Part shown: positions 7,760 through 17,911 of the stretch, piece by piece
How the letters are laid out: each line of letters opens with the position of its first letter
Position numbering within the stretch: position 1 is the first letter of the stretch
NCBI GenBank assembly: GCA_943330745.2
Contig: CALQIX020000006.1
Span: 1 to 64,000, forward strand
Origin: Lishizhenia tianjinensis
GTDB lineage: Bacteria > Bacteroidota > Bacteroidia > Flavobacteriales_D > Crocinitomicaceae
Direction: 5' to 3'
DNA length: 64,000 nucleotides
Made by a program: the position numbers and the translations under genes
Notes under the pieces: generated by a model
Database searches by the model: none
What the model was told of the DNA's origin: nothing
The model's input: only the letters and a program-made list of their open reading frames with translations

Positions 7760-9024
7760 TGCAATCGATTCAAAAAGCTATTAAAGACAATCAAGAAAAG
7801 CTAGGTTCTATACCTGTTTTTGTTGCAGTTAGTGGTGGTGTAGACTCTATGTTACTCCTTGAACTTGTGAAAGATTATTTTTCAGTCGTAGCATTACATG
7901 TGAATTATAATTTAAGAGGAAAAGAAAGTGATTTAGATGAAGAATTGGTGCGTGAATTCTGTTTGAAGAAAAAAATTCCATTGGTTGTTCATGATTATAA
8001 TTTAGGAGCTGAGTTAAAACAAAAAAAATCAAATTTACAAAATCGAGCACGCGAAATTCGGTATGAATTTTTTAAACAACAATTGGAAAAAACTCCTGAT
8101 TCTTACTTATTTGTTGGGCATCATGCCGACGATCAAGTTGAAACATTTTTTATTCAATACTTAAGAAACGCTGGAATTGCTGGTTTATCAGGAATGAAGG
8201 AAATTTCAAATCGCATAGCTCGTCCATTTTTACCATTTACAAAAGTTCAATTAATGTCTTATGCGCTAGAAAATGGCCTAAAATGGAGGGAAGATCAATC
8301 GAATAGTAAGAATGATTATGTTCGGAATAAATTGCGAAATCAAATCATACCTGCTATTGAAATTGAAATACCGGAAATTCACAGCTCTGTTTTAACACTG
8401 ATGAGTTGTTTGCAAGAAAATCAAATGCGACTAGAAACGGAAGCTAGGAAATTAGTTGAAACAATAAAAAGTTCTGGAAAGCTTGATTTAACTAAAATAT
8501 CAAACATTGATTCAACACTAGCGGTTGAGTTATTTCATCAACTTGATATTTCAACTTCATATTTGGTGGAATGGAATAAGTTGATTCAGTCACAAAAAGG
8601 ATCAAAAATTATCATATCACAAAGCAAATTTTTAACATCAATTATTCGGGAAGAAAACTGGTTTTATTTTCAATTGGTTAATGAGGTCAAAAAGATCAAG
8701 CCACATTTTCGTGCCTTTTCAGTTTCAGTGCTCCCTAAAGAATTTTGTAAGTCAATTATTTTTTTTGATCAACAAAAAATCAAGGGTCAAATTTCTATGC
8801 GATTGTGGAAAAATGGTGATAGAATCTATCCGCTTGGTGTCAATGGTTCTAAACTAATTAGCGACGTGTTGACAAACTCAAAAGTTCCTCATGTAGAAAG
8901 AATCAATCAATGGGTGTTAGTTGATGAGGAAAAAATCTTGGCCTGTATGCATCACTGCCTTGACCGTAGGGCTATCGCAAATCAAAGCACGAGTGATATT
9001 TTATGTATTGAAATAAAACATTAA
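7759..9024 (+). CDS. tilS: tRNA(Ile)-lysidine synthase
   Basis: The protein has 421 residues. The N-type ATP pyrophosphatase P-loop SGGVDS is at 25-30, followed by HVNYNLRGKESDLDE and GHHADDQVETF. The C-terminal TilS domain is present, with ISMRLWKNGDRIYPLGVNG. TilS converts C34 of the CAU-anticodon tRNA-Ile to lysidine so that it reads AUA, and is essential in most bacteria. It is translationally coupled to pabB through a one-base overlap, a neighbourhood common in Flavobacteriales. Confidence 0.94.
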   Translation: MQSIQKAIKDNQEKLGSIPVFVAVSGGVDSMLLLELVKDYFSVVALHVNYNLRGKESDLDEELVREFCLKKKIPLVVHDYNLGAELKQKKSNLQNRAREIRYEFFKQQLEKTPDSYLFVGHHADDQVETFFIQYLRNAGIAGLSGMKEISNRIARPFLPFTKVQLMSYALENGLKWREDQSNSKNDYVRNKLRNQIIPAIEIEIPEIHSSVLTLMSCLQENQMRLETEARKLVETIKSSGKLDLTKISNIDSTLAVELFHQLDISTSYLVEWNKLIQSQKGSKIIISQSKFLTSIIREENWFYFQLVNEVKKIKPHFRAFSVSVLPKEFCKSIIFFDQQKIKGQISMRLWKNGDRIYPLGVNGSKLISDVLTNSKVPHVERINQWVLVDEEKILACMHHCLDRRAIANQSTSDILCIEIKH

Positions 9025-9044
9025 TTGCGAATTCACTAGTCTCA

Positions 9045-9079
9045 TTTGAAATATGAACGAAAGAAAAGCGTTACTTTTG
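9045..9079 (+). promoter_or_regulatory. Putative promoter of the 9084 barrel gene
   Basis: TACTTTTG at 9072-9079 matches the -7 consensus and ends only four bases before the ATG at 9084. TTTG at 9045-9048 is a possible -33 element, but the 23-base spacing is longer than usual. If real, the mRNA would be leaderless or nearly so. Confidence 0.4.
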
Positions 9080-9083
9080 AAGT

Positions 9084-9842
9084 ATGAAATACTTGTTTTT
9101 GGTTTTCTTTTGCGGATTGTTTTTTTGTCAATTAACTGCACAACGAAATGTAAAAGATTCGGCGATTGCCACCCCCTGGGTCGGTGTTCATTACGGAGGA
9201 AATAGTACGTCAGCAGATTTGGCAGATCGATACGGGTATTTGAATCACATTGGAATTATAGCCGGTTATAAAACAGCCTCCAATTGGTATTTTGGATTGG
9301 AAAGTAATTTTATGTTTGGAAATCAAGTACGTATACCAGGTCTATTAGATAATTTAATTGATTCTTATGGGAATGTAACTGACATAAATGGTGATATTGC
9401 TCGGATTTATGTGTTGCCCCGCGGAATAAATGTGAATGCGTCTTTTGGAAAAGTAATCCCTGTACTTAGTCCCAATCGAAATTCAGGGATTTTTATAAAT
9501 GGAGGATTGGGGTATCTAATTCATCACATGAGGATCGAATCAAATGACCAAGTCATACCGGTGTTGGAATTGAATTATAGAAAGGGTTATGATCGATTAA
9601 CCGCAGGGGTGAATTTCCATCAATTTATCGGTTATGCTTTTATGGCGAACGGTGGCTTTTATAATTTTTATGGTGGGTTTTATGCGCAAGAAGGTTTGAC
9701 TAAAAATTTAAGAACCATTAATTTTGATGAGCCAAGTATTCCGGTTTCTAACAAAACACGATTAGATGTTCAGTTTGGCTTTCGATTAGGTTGGATGATT
9801 CCTTTTTACAAACGTAAACCAAAAGATTTTTACTTCAATTGA
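9084..9842 (+). CDS. Putative outer-membrane beta-barrel protein, unknown function
   Basis: The protein has 252 residues with a signal peptide ending near residue 19 (CGLFFCQLTAQ). The mature protein alternates short amphipathic strands and glycine-rich turns, for example GLESNFMFGNQ and FINGGLGYLIHHM, and the tail contains VQFGFRLGWMIPF, as in porin-like barrels. I do not recognise a specific family. It is likely co-transcribed with waaA, whose ATG overlaps its stop codon (TGATG). That would place it beside lipopolysaccharide core synthesis, but no role follows from that alone. Confidence 0.65.
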   Translation: MKYLFLVFFCGLFFCQLTAQRNVKDSAIATPWVGVHYGGNSTSADLADRYGYLNHIGIIAGYKTASNWYFGLESNFMFGNQVRIPGLLDNLIDSYGNVTDINGDIARIYVLPRGINVNASFGKVIPVLSPNRNSGIFINGGLGYLIHHMRIESNDQVIPVLELNYRKGYDRLTAGVNFHQFIGYAFMANGGFYNFYGGFYAQEGLTKNLRTINFDEPSIPVSNKTRLDVQFGFRLGWMIPFYKRKPKDFYFN

Positions 9843-11092
9843 TGCAAATTCTTTATAATTTATCAATAGTTTTATTTGGTAAAGCCATACAAATCGCTTC
9901 CACTTTCAATAAAAAAGCAAATTACTGGATAATTGGAAGAAAAAATTGGAGACAGAATTTACCAAAAATAGATTCAAGTAAAGACTTAGTTTGGTTTCAT
10001 TGTGCTTCTCTAGGAGAGTTTGACCAAGGATTACCAGTTATGAAAGAGTGGAAAGCACAAAATCCTGACTGTTATATTCTGGTTTCCTTCTTTTCTCCTT
10101 CCGGAATGCAGCATTATCAGAAACGAAATCATTGTGCGGATTATGTTGTGTATTTACCGTTAGACATGCCGTCAAATGCTAGATATTTCCTCAATTATTT
10201 TAATCCAAAGGCTGTTTTTTTTGTGAAATATGAGTTTTGGGTAAATTACATTTCAACGGCACATAAAATGCAGATTCCTCTTTATTCAATAGCTGCTAAC
10301 TTCAGAGAAAGCCAACATTTTTTTAGTTGGTATGGATCGTTTTTTAGAAGTGTTTTGAAGCGGTTTACTTATTTTTTCGTGCAAACTGAGAACTCTAAGA
10401 ACTTATTACAATCCATTGGAATAAAAAATGTTCAAGTTACGGGTGATACTCGATTTGACGGAGTTTTAGAAACGAAAAATCAGTTTGTTAATCAAATTAA
10501 AGAGGAGCAACTTGATGATGATTGGACAAAATTTGAAAGGTTTCTGCAGGGTGAAAAAGCAATAATTATTGGTAGTTCATGGCCTTTTGAAGAAGATATC
10601 ATTATTCCTTATATTTTAAAAAATAAGACAACAAAATTCATTCTTGCACCCCATGATATTTCTGAGGATCACATTTTTAAAATCGAACAGGAATTAAACA
10701 ACCAATCTATTCGATTTACGCGATTTATTGGTGATCATTCTGATGTTAATTGTTTAATTCTGGATACTATTGGCCATTTATCAAAAGCATATTATTTTGG
10801 TAAAATAGCTATTGTGGGAGGCGGATTTTCAGGTAAACTGCATAATATTTTAGAACCATCAGTCTTTGGTTTGCCTGTATTGTTTGGACCTAAACATGAT
10901 CGCTTTCCAGAGGCTGATTTATTAATTTCAAACAATATTGCGTTTGAATTTAGAAATGAAAATGAATTAGAAGAAATATTAAATAAATTGATTCTTAAAA
11001 ACCCAATTCGAACATCCGAAATTCAATCATTCATTGCAACACAAGCTGGTGCAGCGACCAAAATTGTTTCATCTATTAGAATTGGGCTCTAA
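9842..11092 (+). CDS. waaA: 3-deoxy-D-manno-octulosonic acid (Kdo) transferase
   Basis: The protein has 416 residues from ATG 9842. A TTG three bases upstream also opens the frame, but the ATG overlapping the previous stop is preferred. It is a GT-B glycosyltransferase anchored by an N-terminal hydrophobic segment. HCASLGEF at 53-60 holds the conserved catalytic-base glutamate (E59). The C-terminal half has VTGDTRFDG, IIGSSWPFEED and the nucleotide-sugar site AIVGGGFSGKLHNILEP. WaaA (KdtA) transfers Kdo from CMP-Kdo to lipid A precursor at the inner membrane, so the cell makes a Gram-negative envelope. The 3' end converges with the DUF2490 gene. Confidence 0.93.
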   Translation: MQILYNLSIVLFGKAIQIASTFNKKANYWIIGRKNWRQNLPKIDSSKDLVWFHCASLGEFDQGLPVMKEWKAQNPDCYILVSFFSPSGMQHYQKRNHCADYVVYLPLDMPSNARYFLNYFNPKAVFFVKYEFWVNYISTAHKMQIPLYSIAANFRESQHFFSWYGSFFRSVLKRFTYFFVQTENSKNLLQSIGIKNVQVTGDTRFDGVLETKNQFVNQIKEEQLDDDWTKFERFLQGEKAIIIGSSWPFEEDIIIPYILKNKTTKFILAPHDISEDHIFKIEQELNNQSIRFTRFIGDHSDVNCLILDTIGHLSKAYYFGKIAIVGGGFSGKLHNILEPSVFGLPVLFGPKHDRFPEADLLISNNIAFEFRNENELEEILNKLILKNPIRTSEIQSFIATQAGAATKIVSSIRIGL

Positions 11093-11095
11093 TCC

Positions 11096-11860
11096 TTATT
11101 TCTTTTTCTTGGTGAAATCAATATTATAAGTTATGCCCGTCAATAAAGTATGATTTCGTTCTGTTTTTATCCCATCTGATTTTATCACATATTGATTCAA
11201 GTAGCCTATTTGAATATTGAAATTACTATTGAATCTCCATCCTAAGGCTGCGTTAAACCTATTTTGATCAACAACATTTTTACCAATTCCCTTCCCAAAA
11301 CCAATAAATACCTCATTATTTAGATTTAAAAAAAGTGTATTGTCTTGCATCGTTTTTTTGGTTAATGGAATAAAAATTAGTGCGCGATACCTAACCCGTT
11401 GTCTGAAAATATTGTCGCCTTTCACTAGATCTCCTGAGCTGTTTTTCAAGTAATTTTCTATGAAACGTTGTTCAAGTCTATAGCGGTGTTGGATATCAAT
11501 CGTCCGGAATTTACCCTCAATTTTACTTTTCAAGTTCAATTGTTGCCAGATGCGATTTTCATTGTAGTCTCTTAATACGGGTTGATCACCATAGGGAAAA
11601 GTGACAATCCAACCATATCCTGCGGTTACCGTTACATTCGGATTTAATGTATAATCAACACCGATGCGCATAAGTGACTGTTGCCAATTTTTAAAACCAT
11701 CTTCTCTGCGCCATTGATATTCAGTGTGAATACCGAATTTGTTGGTTAGTTTATGATTACCCAAATAAGTCACCCAAGCATGTTGTTGGTCTGAAAAAAC
11801 TTTCTGCGCAATGGAGGTCGATCCTATGAATAATAGGATAAAGAGGAATAGATATTTCAT
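11096..11860 (-). CDS. DUF2490 outer-membrane-like protein, last gene of DAB operon
   Basis: The protein has 254 residues with a signal peptide ending near residue 18 (IGSTSIAQ). The mature part shows DUF2490 features: an early HAWVTYLGNHKL strand, QWRREDGFKNWQQ, RLEQRF and QRVRYRALIFIPL, consistent with a beta-barrel. Its molecular function is unknown. The gene begins 10 bases after the SulP gene ends and is the last member of the minus-strand run headed by dabA. It could serve as the outer-membrane passage for the substrate of that system, but this is inference from position only. Confidence 0.7.
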   Translation of the reverse strand: MKYLFLFILLFIGSTSIAQKVFSDQQHAWVTYLGNHKLTNKFGIHTEYQWRREDGFKNWQQSLMRIGVDYTLNPNVTVTAGYGWIVTFPYGDQPVLRDYNENRIWQQLNLKSKIEGKFRTIDIQHRYRLEQRFIENYLKNSSGDLVKGDNIFRQRVRYRALIFIPLTKKTMQDNTLFLNLNNEVFIGFGKGIGKNVVDQNRFNAALGWRFNSNFNIQIGYLNQYVIKSDGIKTERNHTLLTGITYNIDFTKKKK

Positions 11861-11870
11861 ATTCTAAAGT

Positions 11871-13478
11871 TTAATGCTGACGTTTATGCACTGAATGAGG
11901 ATGATCCGTTAATGATTTGAATTTCTCCAATCCGTGTATTTCAAAATGACCACCTTCATTTTTAAAATCATCTTTAATATGATGCAAAGATTCAAGAACA
12001 GAATGATCAATTATCTTACAATGAGAAACATTAAATATAACATGCTCATTCATGGAGAAATCCGTAATATGTTTCTTAACTCCTAAAAAGTTACTGAACA
12101 CCAAAGGACCGTCAACAGATAATGTATTTCCCTTAGTTTCCGTATTTACTTTGAACAGTTGTTTAAATGAAACTCCTCTGGTAAGGTGAATTATCATTTT
12201 CAACAAAATTCCTGCTGCAATCCCTAACAAAAGGTCTGTAGCGAGCGTAACAACAATTGTAATTAAAAAGATAGATAATTGATCCTTTCCTATTTTAAAC
12301 ATGTGTCTAAATTCTTTTGGATGAGCTAATTTGTAACCAACACCGATTAACATAGCTGCGAGCGCTGTCATAGGAATTAAATTGCTGAATGAAACTGCAA
12401 ATATCAAGAATATTAAAATGAAAATTCCGTGGAAGAAATTGGCCCATCTTGTTTTACCGCCATTATTAACGTTTGCGGAAGAACGCGCAACCTCAGAAAT
12501 CATTGGTAAACCGCCTAAAAATCCAGCCAAAATATTTCCAACACCAACAGCAATCAAGTCCTTGTTGTAGTCTGATTTGCGTTTGAAAGGATCCATCATG
12601 TCGATTGCCTTAACCGTTAACAGTGCTTCTAAACTACCCACTAGAGCAAACATTACCACATATTTAATGAAAGTGCCGGTTTGACTAAATCCACCAAAAT
12701 CAGCCTTAATTCCTAAAATGTCAAAAAACCCTTTATCAAAAGTTAATAGCGGTTTGAAATCACTTGTGTTTTTTAGTCCAAATGCCATAGCCATTGGAAT
12801 TGAAACAACCAGAACAACAAGAGGTGCAGGAATTTTCTTTAAGAAATTAATTTTAAGCATGGGCCATCCAAAAACAATTGCTAATGAAACTAAACCAATA
12901 ATAGCTACCTCTTTGTGCAGGAAGAAATTTGATAGAGTTTTACCTAAAAGCTCAATTAATTCCAATGGTTCGACCATTGATTTTCCTTCATGAGTTAATG
13001 GGTTTACTCCAGCAAGAATATGGATTTGTTTACTCATGATTATTACACCAATAGCCGCTAACATACCATGAACAGCGGATAACGGGAAGAAATCACTAAG
13101 CCTGCCCAGTTTTAATATTCCAAATAATACTTGAACTACACCTGCCACAACAACTGCACCAAGCGCAAGCTTCCATCCCAAGTCAGTATTTCCTTGTCCA
13201 AGTTCAGTAACTGAACCTGCAACAATTACGATAAGTCCGGCTGCGGGACCTTTAATTGTTAGTTTTGAGCCAGCAAGAAAACTAACTACAATTCCTCCAA
13301 TCATCGCTGTAATTAAACCATAAATTGCGGGAAATTCACTTGCTTTAGCAATACCTAAACTTAAAGGTAAAGCTAGAAGAAACACTAAAAATCCTGAAAC
13401 TGCATCAGCACTAATATTTTCTTTAAGTCCTTCAAATCCATCTTTTGGAAGAACATGTTTTTTATTTTCTGTATTCAT
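11871..13478 (-). CDS. SulP-family anion (probable bicarbonate or sulfate) transporter
   Basis: The protein has 535 residues. A SulP/SLC26 transport domain spans about 20-420, with DAVSGFLVFLLALPLSLGIA in TM1, GPAAGLIVIVAG in TM3 and GLPMISEVARSSAN mid-way. A STAS-like C-terminal domain (about 445-520) includes HVIFNVSHCKIIDHSVLESL. Substrates of the family are sulfate, bicarbonate or chloride. Because it follows dabB by 24 bases, bicarbonate is the more attractive substrate, but the sequence alone does not prove that. Unlike some bacterial relatives it carries no fused carbonic anhydrase domain. Confidence 0.88.
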   Translation of the reverse strand: MNTENKKHVLPKDGFEGLKENISADAVSGFLVFLLALPLSLGIAKASEFPAIYGLITAMIGGIVVSFLAGSKLTIKGPAAGLIVIVAGSVTELGQGNTDLGWKLALGAVVVAGVVQVLFGILKLGRLSDFFPLSAVHGMLAAIGVIIMSKQIHILAGVNPLTHEGKSMVEPLELIELLGKTLSNFFLHKEVAIIGLVSLAIVFGWPMLKINFLKKIPAPLVVLVVSIPMAMAFGLKNTSDFKPLLTFDKGFFDILGIKADFGGFSQTGTFIKYVVMFALVGSLEALLTVKAIDMMDPFKRKSDYNKDLIAVGVGNILAGFLGGLPMISEVARSSANVNNGGKTRWANFFHGIFILIFLIFAVSFSNLIPMTALAAMLIGVGYKLAHPKEFRHMFKIGKDQLSIFLITIVVTLATDLLLGIAAGILLKMIIHLTRGVSFKQLFKVNTETKGNTLSVDGPLVFSNFLGVKKHITDFSMNEHVIFNVSHCKIIDHSVLESLHHIKDDFKNEGGHFEIHGLEKFKSLTDHPHSVHKRQH

Positions 13479-13502
13479 TTTTTTTATTTTTAAAATTAAT
13501 AA

Positions 13503-15374
13503 TTAAGCGGAACGCTTGGCAACATCATGATATTTTTTGAGATGAGGCCCTAAAAATACACGAGAATAAATTCGTATCGCAGCCAACCCATTGATGATTA
13601 AACTCAAGGATGTGAAAAATGCTAATCCGAATTGATTGTAATGTATGTGAGAGAAAATGAGGTCTTCACCAATAAAAGTAGGTGATATAGGGAATCCAGC
13701 CAAGGTAAGGCAACAAATTAAAAAGAAAATTGCTGTTTTTGGATGTTCAAAAGCATGGCCATAAAAATTATCTAAACTTATCCATTCATTTTGCTTCCGC
13801 AATTTGGTTAATAAATAGATGCCGCAAATCCATGCACCAATAATACCACTTACATACCAAATTAATTCATTGATTTCGAACTTATTGTTGAATGAAATTG
13901 CTAAGGCTATGAAGAAATGATTCACCATTATTAAAGTAAATGCCAACCTAGCACTATTTCGTTCTGTAAATGCCTTGATCACCACGATAAAACCTATAAT
14001 AGCATAAATTAATGGAAGCGCATTAGATACCGTTTTTGGAAGATTTTCCTTGTAAAACAAGGTGATTAGCCCAACTAAAAACGTACTGGTGAAAAGTAAA
14101 ATTACATTTTGATAACTTATAAATTTCAGTCGTTTGCCCAGGTCTTTTAGCGGATTCCATAAAAAACGATACATAAAAGAATCTAAGTTCCATTCCTTCA
14201 AACTTAAAATAAACAGTGTGTTTTCAAGTCTTTTAGGTAATGAGTCCTCTATAGTTAAAGCTCTGGGAATAAAATTGTAGAATTGTTCGCGGATTTTGTA
14301 ACTAACAACCGAGGGTGAAACCAATAATTGATAGGTTCTCAGAAAGGCATTTCCGGCAATATGAATCAATGCCAAGAAATGCAACCCTAATGCAATTTCA
14401 ACGAAAACTAAACCAATCTGTCCTATTGATGCGTATGCAATTTGACTTTTAATAGATGATTGCACGCGAGCAGTAAGTGTGGCTATCAGCGCTGTTGTTA
14501 AACCTGCAAATACCAAGAAAACTTTAAAAGAAGTTTGGTGTTCCCAAAATGGTGAAGTGCGCATCAATAAAAAGGCTCCAATATGAACAGATAAAGAGCC
14601 ATAAAATATTGCACTTGATGGAGTAGGGCCCTCCATTGCACGGGGCAACCAAGATGAGAAAGGTAATTGCGCTGATTTAGCGGCGGCGGAAACAAAGATC
14701 AATAATGATATTGCTAAACCAACCCACGAATGAGCCTCCAGATGTTCATTAACCAAATGAGCATTATTTAATTTGAAAAATGAAATATTCTCATGCCATA
14801 AATGATGGGATAGCCACATCACTAAAATAATTCCAACATCTGCGATTCGATATATGGAGAATACTTTTACTGCATTTTTCACAGGTAAATAGCGGTCTCT
14901 ATAAAACGCAATAAGCAAGAACGAAGAAACACCTAATATTTCCCAACCTATGAACAAGGTCTCTAAATTACCGGAAAAAATGATAATTGTAAACCCACAA
15001 TAGAAGAATAGAATGGTATTAAAAAAGCGCTTGTATCCACTTTCTCGATGCATGTAATAACGACTATAACTCGTGATAATCAATGTTAATATCGACCCAA
15101 GAAACAAATACACTAACGAGATGTGATCAAAATAGAAATCAAGGTAAAAATCATATCCTGGAGTACTATAGATGGAAAACTCTTTAATGTTTATGATATT
15201 ATGACCATTGCTAATCCAAAAAACAGTAAAGGTTATAGCTGATAAAAATTGAATTCCAACCGTTAATACAGCTAACCGAGAGAGTAATTGCTCGTTTGAT
15301 TTTGGAACAATTAAACTTAACAAAAAACCAATAATTGGTATTGCTATAAATGAATGTATGAATGAATTTTCCAT
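13503..15374 (-). CDS. dabB: Inorganic-carbon transporter subunit DabB (NuoL-like proton channel)
   Basis: The protein has 623 residues with about 14 hydrophobic segments. The NuoL/MrpA antiporter core is visible: GNLETLFIGWEILGVSSFLL, then AAKSAQLPFSSWLPRAMEGP with its conserved lysine, and the TPSSAIFYG stretch. It lies four bases downstream of dabA, the arrangement of DAB (DABs accumulate bicarbonate) complexes. There DabB is thought to conduct cations that energise DabA-driven CO2 hydration. A complex I or Mrp antiporter subunit is excluded by the absence of other nuo/mrp genes and by the DabA neighbour. Confidence 0.88.
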   Translation of the reverse strand: MENSFIHSFIAIPIIGFLLSLIVPKSNEQLLSRLAVLTVGIQFLSAITFTVFWISNGHNIINIKEFSIYSTPGYDFYLDFYFDHISLVYLFLGSILTLIITSYSRYYMHRESGYKRFFNTILFFYCGFTIIIFSGNLETLFIGWEILGVSSFLLIAFYRDRYLPVKNAVKVFSIYRIADVGIILVMWLSHHLWHENISFFKLNNAHLVNEHLEAHSWVGLAISLLIFVSAAAKSAQLPFSSWLPRAMEGPTPSSAIFYGSLSVHIGAFLLMRTSPFWEHQTSFKVFLVFAGLTTALIATLTARVQSSIKSQIAYASIGQIGLVFVEIALGLHFLALIHIAGNAFLRTYQLLVSPSVVSYKIREQFYNFIPRALTIEDSLPKRLENTLFILSLKEWNLDSFMYRFLWNPLKDLGKRLKFISYQNVILLFTSTFLVGLITLFYKENLPKTVSNALPLIYAIIGFIVVIKAFTERNSARLAFTLIMVNHFFIALAISFNNKFEINELIWYVSGIIGAWICGIYLLTKLRKQNEWISLDNFYGHAFEHPKTAIFFLICCLTLAGFPISPTFIGEDLIFSHIHYNQFGLAFFTSLSLIINGLAAIRIYSRVFLGPHLKKYHDVAKRSA

Positions 15375-15378
15375 GGTT

Positions 15379-17862
15379 TTATGTATTTAATTCAAAAACG
15401 GGTAAATTCTCATGCGATGATTCAACTACAGATTCCACGTCATCAACATCGGATATGGGATAATCTAATAAATTGTAGGGATTGAATGCACCATCTGAAA
15501 AAGAGAAAAATGTATTATTCACACTATCAAATGCTACTAAATTCACCCATTCATTTGCGAACCATTCGTAGGTTGCTGGGTTTTTCTGAATTGTCGCCAA
15601 TACCACATCAGGTTTATGTTCAACAATTACCAATAACCGCAACGGATCATGTACTTCAATCATTTGACTCGGTAAACCAGTCCGTAAATCACCGTCTATT
15701 CCATTAGCAACTCCAAATAGCCCCATTACGTTATGTGGTAGTTTCGTTCCTGCTCCAAGATTCTGATTGTCAACTCTTGAGAAATAGTATTCCAAATTAA
15801 TTCCACCGCAAACAGGTGCAACCGCATTCATAATTCCGAGCAAATAGTTCCCTTCCGGATCAGTGGTGTAATCATAGGAATGCATAAATGCTCTTCGATC
15901 TAAGAAAAGTCCTTTGGTTATTTCTCTTCTGCCAACAATACAAAGGGTATTAGTAGCGTGATTTAGCTCCGGACGAGGTTCAAATAATGAAACTGTTCTC
16001 AATTTAACAACATCATGTACTTTAGTTGCACTGCGTTTTGAATTCATCACTACAAATCTTCGTGATCGCTCTTTTGCATTTAAATCAAGCGCCTGAAGAA
16101 ATGTATTTTTGTTTTCTTCATGGAAATGTTTATTTTTTTCAGACAGAACATCTTCATCGTAATAAGCAATTTCATCGCGTGATGTATCGTGCAATGCGCC
16201 AATAAATTGTGTTTCATCGGGAATATTTATTCCCCTTGATTTGAGAATAGCCCTCACTTCAGAATGATTCCCAATATGGCAAATTACTCTTGCGTTGGCA
16301 GATCCAGGCCTTCCCGAGCATGCACCGCAATCATAACCTGCGTAATGCGTATTATTAACACTACTTGAACCATGACCTATTGCATAAACTAAAGGGGCAA
16401 AGTTGTCAATGAGTCCAATCGTACGTAATAAACCCTCTAATCTGTTTGCCATTTCTTCAACAGTATATCCAACTTGAAGATTGTCTTTTGAAACCTCTCC
16501 GGCAAATTCAATCGTTAAGGATGAATCAGGGTGCATGTGCTTGAAAGAAGAAACTGAAGCTGCATTTTGACTAGGGAATAAAATTGATTTCGCCAATTGA
16601 ATTCCTGACCAGAATCCAATAAATTGAGTGATTAACCATCCTGTTAATAGGCCTTGGGAATGTTTATTAAAGTGATAATCTTTTTTATTGCTCACATTGG
16701 ACTCCTTCTCTCTAATTAAATATTTTGGAGTCAAAGGCGCGGGACATACTTTGGTATGAAAATCACTTCCTTCGGGTTGATAATAAAATTCAACATTAAA
16801 ATGTCCTGCAGTTCCAAATGTTGCTGAATTAGGAGCTAATTGTTCTGTATAGCGTCTAATGGAACATTCACGATCATCGATGCAAAAAATCGCTTGGAAT
16901 GAATTTTCTTTGTTTTGCTTATGGACTTGTGTTTTCTGAATGCCATTCAATACTTCATCATAATAAGAGATTTCCATGGCGTCTTGCCAAATTGAAAGCG
17001 CCTCCATTATTTCATTTGATTGAACTCTTTCAAATAAATGTAGATTTTCCTGTTTTGCTTTTTGCCCAATCGTTGGCCACGCTTTTCCGTAATGATAATT
17101 TAAGACATCTAATTCCAAAAGAAGCTCAAAGTGAATTAATTCAGTCAACTTTATTTTTCTTTTATCCAATAGCGCGTTCGGGTTTTCATCTAAGAAACTA
17201 ACAATGCCTGACCAACCTGGATGTGAAAATTGTTGATCAAACAAATACGTTTCATAAAACGCTTCATTCCCAACAATTTCTTTTAATAAATAGGGAATGT
17301 CCACAGTTTCATTGAGCAACAATTTTTTAGCAAGTTGTCCTCGAAAAAAACTGGTTTTCGTTGAGCTTTCTAATTTGCGAAGCGTGGATAGAAAACCATC
17401 GTCATCGATAGGAAAATTCCAAATAGAAATTCCTTGGTCTAGATAACTACTTATTATTCTAAAAAGTATAGGGTGTATCATGGAATCCAAATCTATTTTG
17501 AATTCAGACTTCCATAGGCTCCTTAACATTCCAATTTTAGAGTCCACATGTTCATCAATTTTCTTGTCTAAAAGAATTGATTTCCATTGCTCACTATTTT
17601 TCGATCTATTTTCTAGTACCCGATCTAAGGCTTTTTCTGTGATTTGCTTCTCTTGAAAACGTTCTCGAAATTCACTGATTTGTAAGTAAGTTTTCCATCC
17701 AAAGATTTTATTCGCTTTAGCTAACCCTTCATGAAACTTATCATGCTGAAAAGCATGAAGCGTATTGTGATGAATAAAATCTTTTAATGGTGCTTGACTC
17801 GGTAAGAAGTGTTTTAATTCGTGAACAACCTCCTCTAAAGAGAAATGTTGTTTATTTGACAT
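15379..17862 (-). CDS. dabA: Inorganic-carbon transporter subunit DabA (DUF2309)
   Basis: The protein has 827 residues, the normal DUF2309/DabA length. The beta-carbonic-anhydrase-like zinc site is complete: Cys327 and Asp329 in FCIDDRE, His497 in AIGHGSSS and Cys512 in GYDCGAC. The spacing matches the C/D/H/C set of characterised DabA. Also visible is PLKDFIHHNTLHAFQH (25-40). DabA is cytosolic and membrane-associated, and with DabB it forms a vectorial CO2-hydrating pump that accumulates bicarbonate. In a presumed heterotroph this would feed carboxylases such as those for fatty-acid synthesis and anaplerosis. It is the second gene of the predicted operon, 49 bases after the small exported protein. 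Confidence 0.92.
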   Translation of the reverse strand: MSNKQHFSLEEVVHELKHFLPSQAPLKDFIHHNTLHAFQHDKFHEGLAKANKIFGWKTYLQISEFRERFQEKQITEKALDRVLENRSKNSEQWKSILLDKKIDEHVDSKIGMLRSLWKSEFKIDLDSMIHPILFRIISSYLDQGISIWNFPIDDDGFLSTLRKLESSTKTSFFRGQLAKKLLLNETVDIPYLLKEIVGNEAFYETYLFDQQFSHPGWSGIVSFLDENPNALLDKRKIKLTELIHFELLLELDVLNYHYGKAWPTIGQKAKQENLHLFERVQSNEIMEALSIWQDAMEISYYDEVLNGIQKTQVHKQNKENSFQAIFCIDDRECSIRRYTEQLAPNSATFGTAGHFNVEFYYQPEGSDFHTKVCPAPLTPKYLIREKESNVSNKKDYHFNKHSQGLLTGWLITQFIGFWSGIQLAKSILFPSQNAASVSSFKHMHPDSSLTIEFAGEVSKDNLQVGYTVEEMANRLEGLLRTIGLIDNFAPLVYAIGHGSSSVNNTHYAGYDCGACSGRPGSANARVICHIGNHSEVRAILKSRGINIPDETQFIGALHDTSRDEIAYYDEDVLSEKNKHFHEENKNTFLQALDLNAKERSRRFVVMNSKRSATKVHDVVKLRTVSLFEPRPELNHATNTLCIVGRREITKGLFLDRRAFMHSYDYTTDPEGNYLLGIMNAVAPVCGGINLEYYFSRVDNQNLGAGTKLPHNVMGLFGVANGIDGDLRTGLPSQMIEVHDPLRLLVIVEHKPDVVLATIQKNPATYEWFANEWVNLVAFDSVNNTFFSFSDGAFNPYNLLDYPISDVDDVESVVESSHENLPVFELNT

Positions 17863-17911
17863 ACATTAATTATTTAAGTAAAAACATTGATTAATAACCA
17901 AGTGAGTTTTA

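Noticed and set aside
13503..15374. NuoL or Mrp antiporter subunit
   Set aside because: No nuo or mrp genes adjoin, and the gene lies four bases after a DabA with a complete zinc site.
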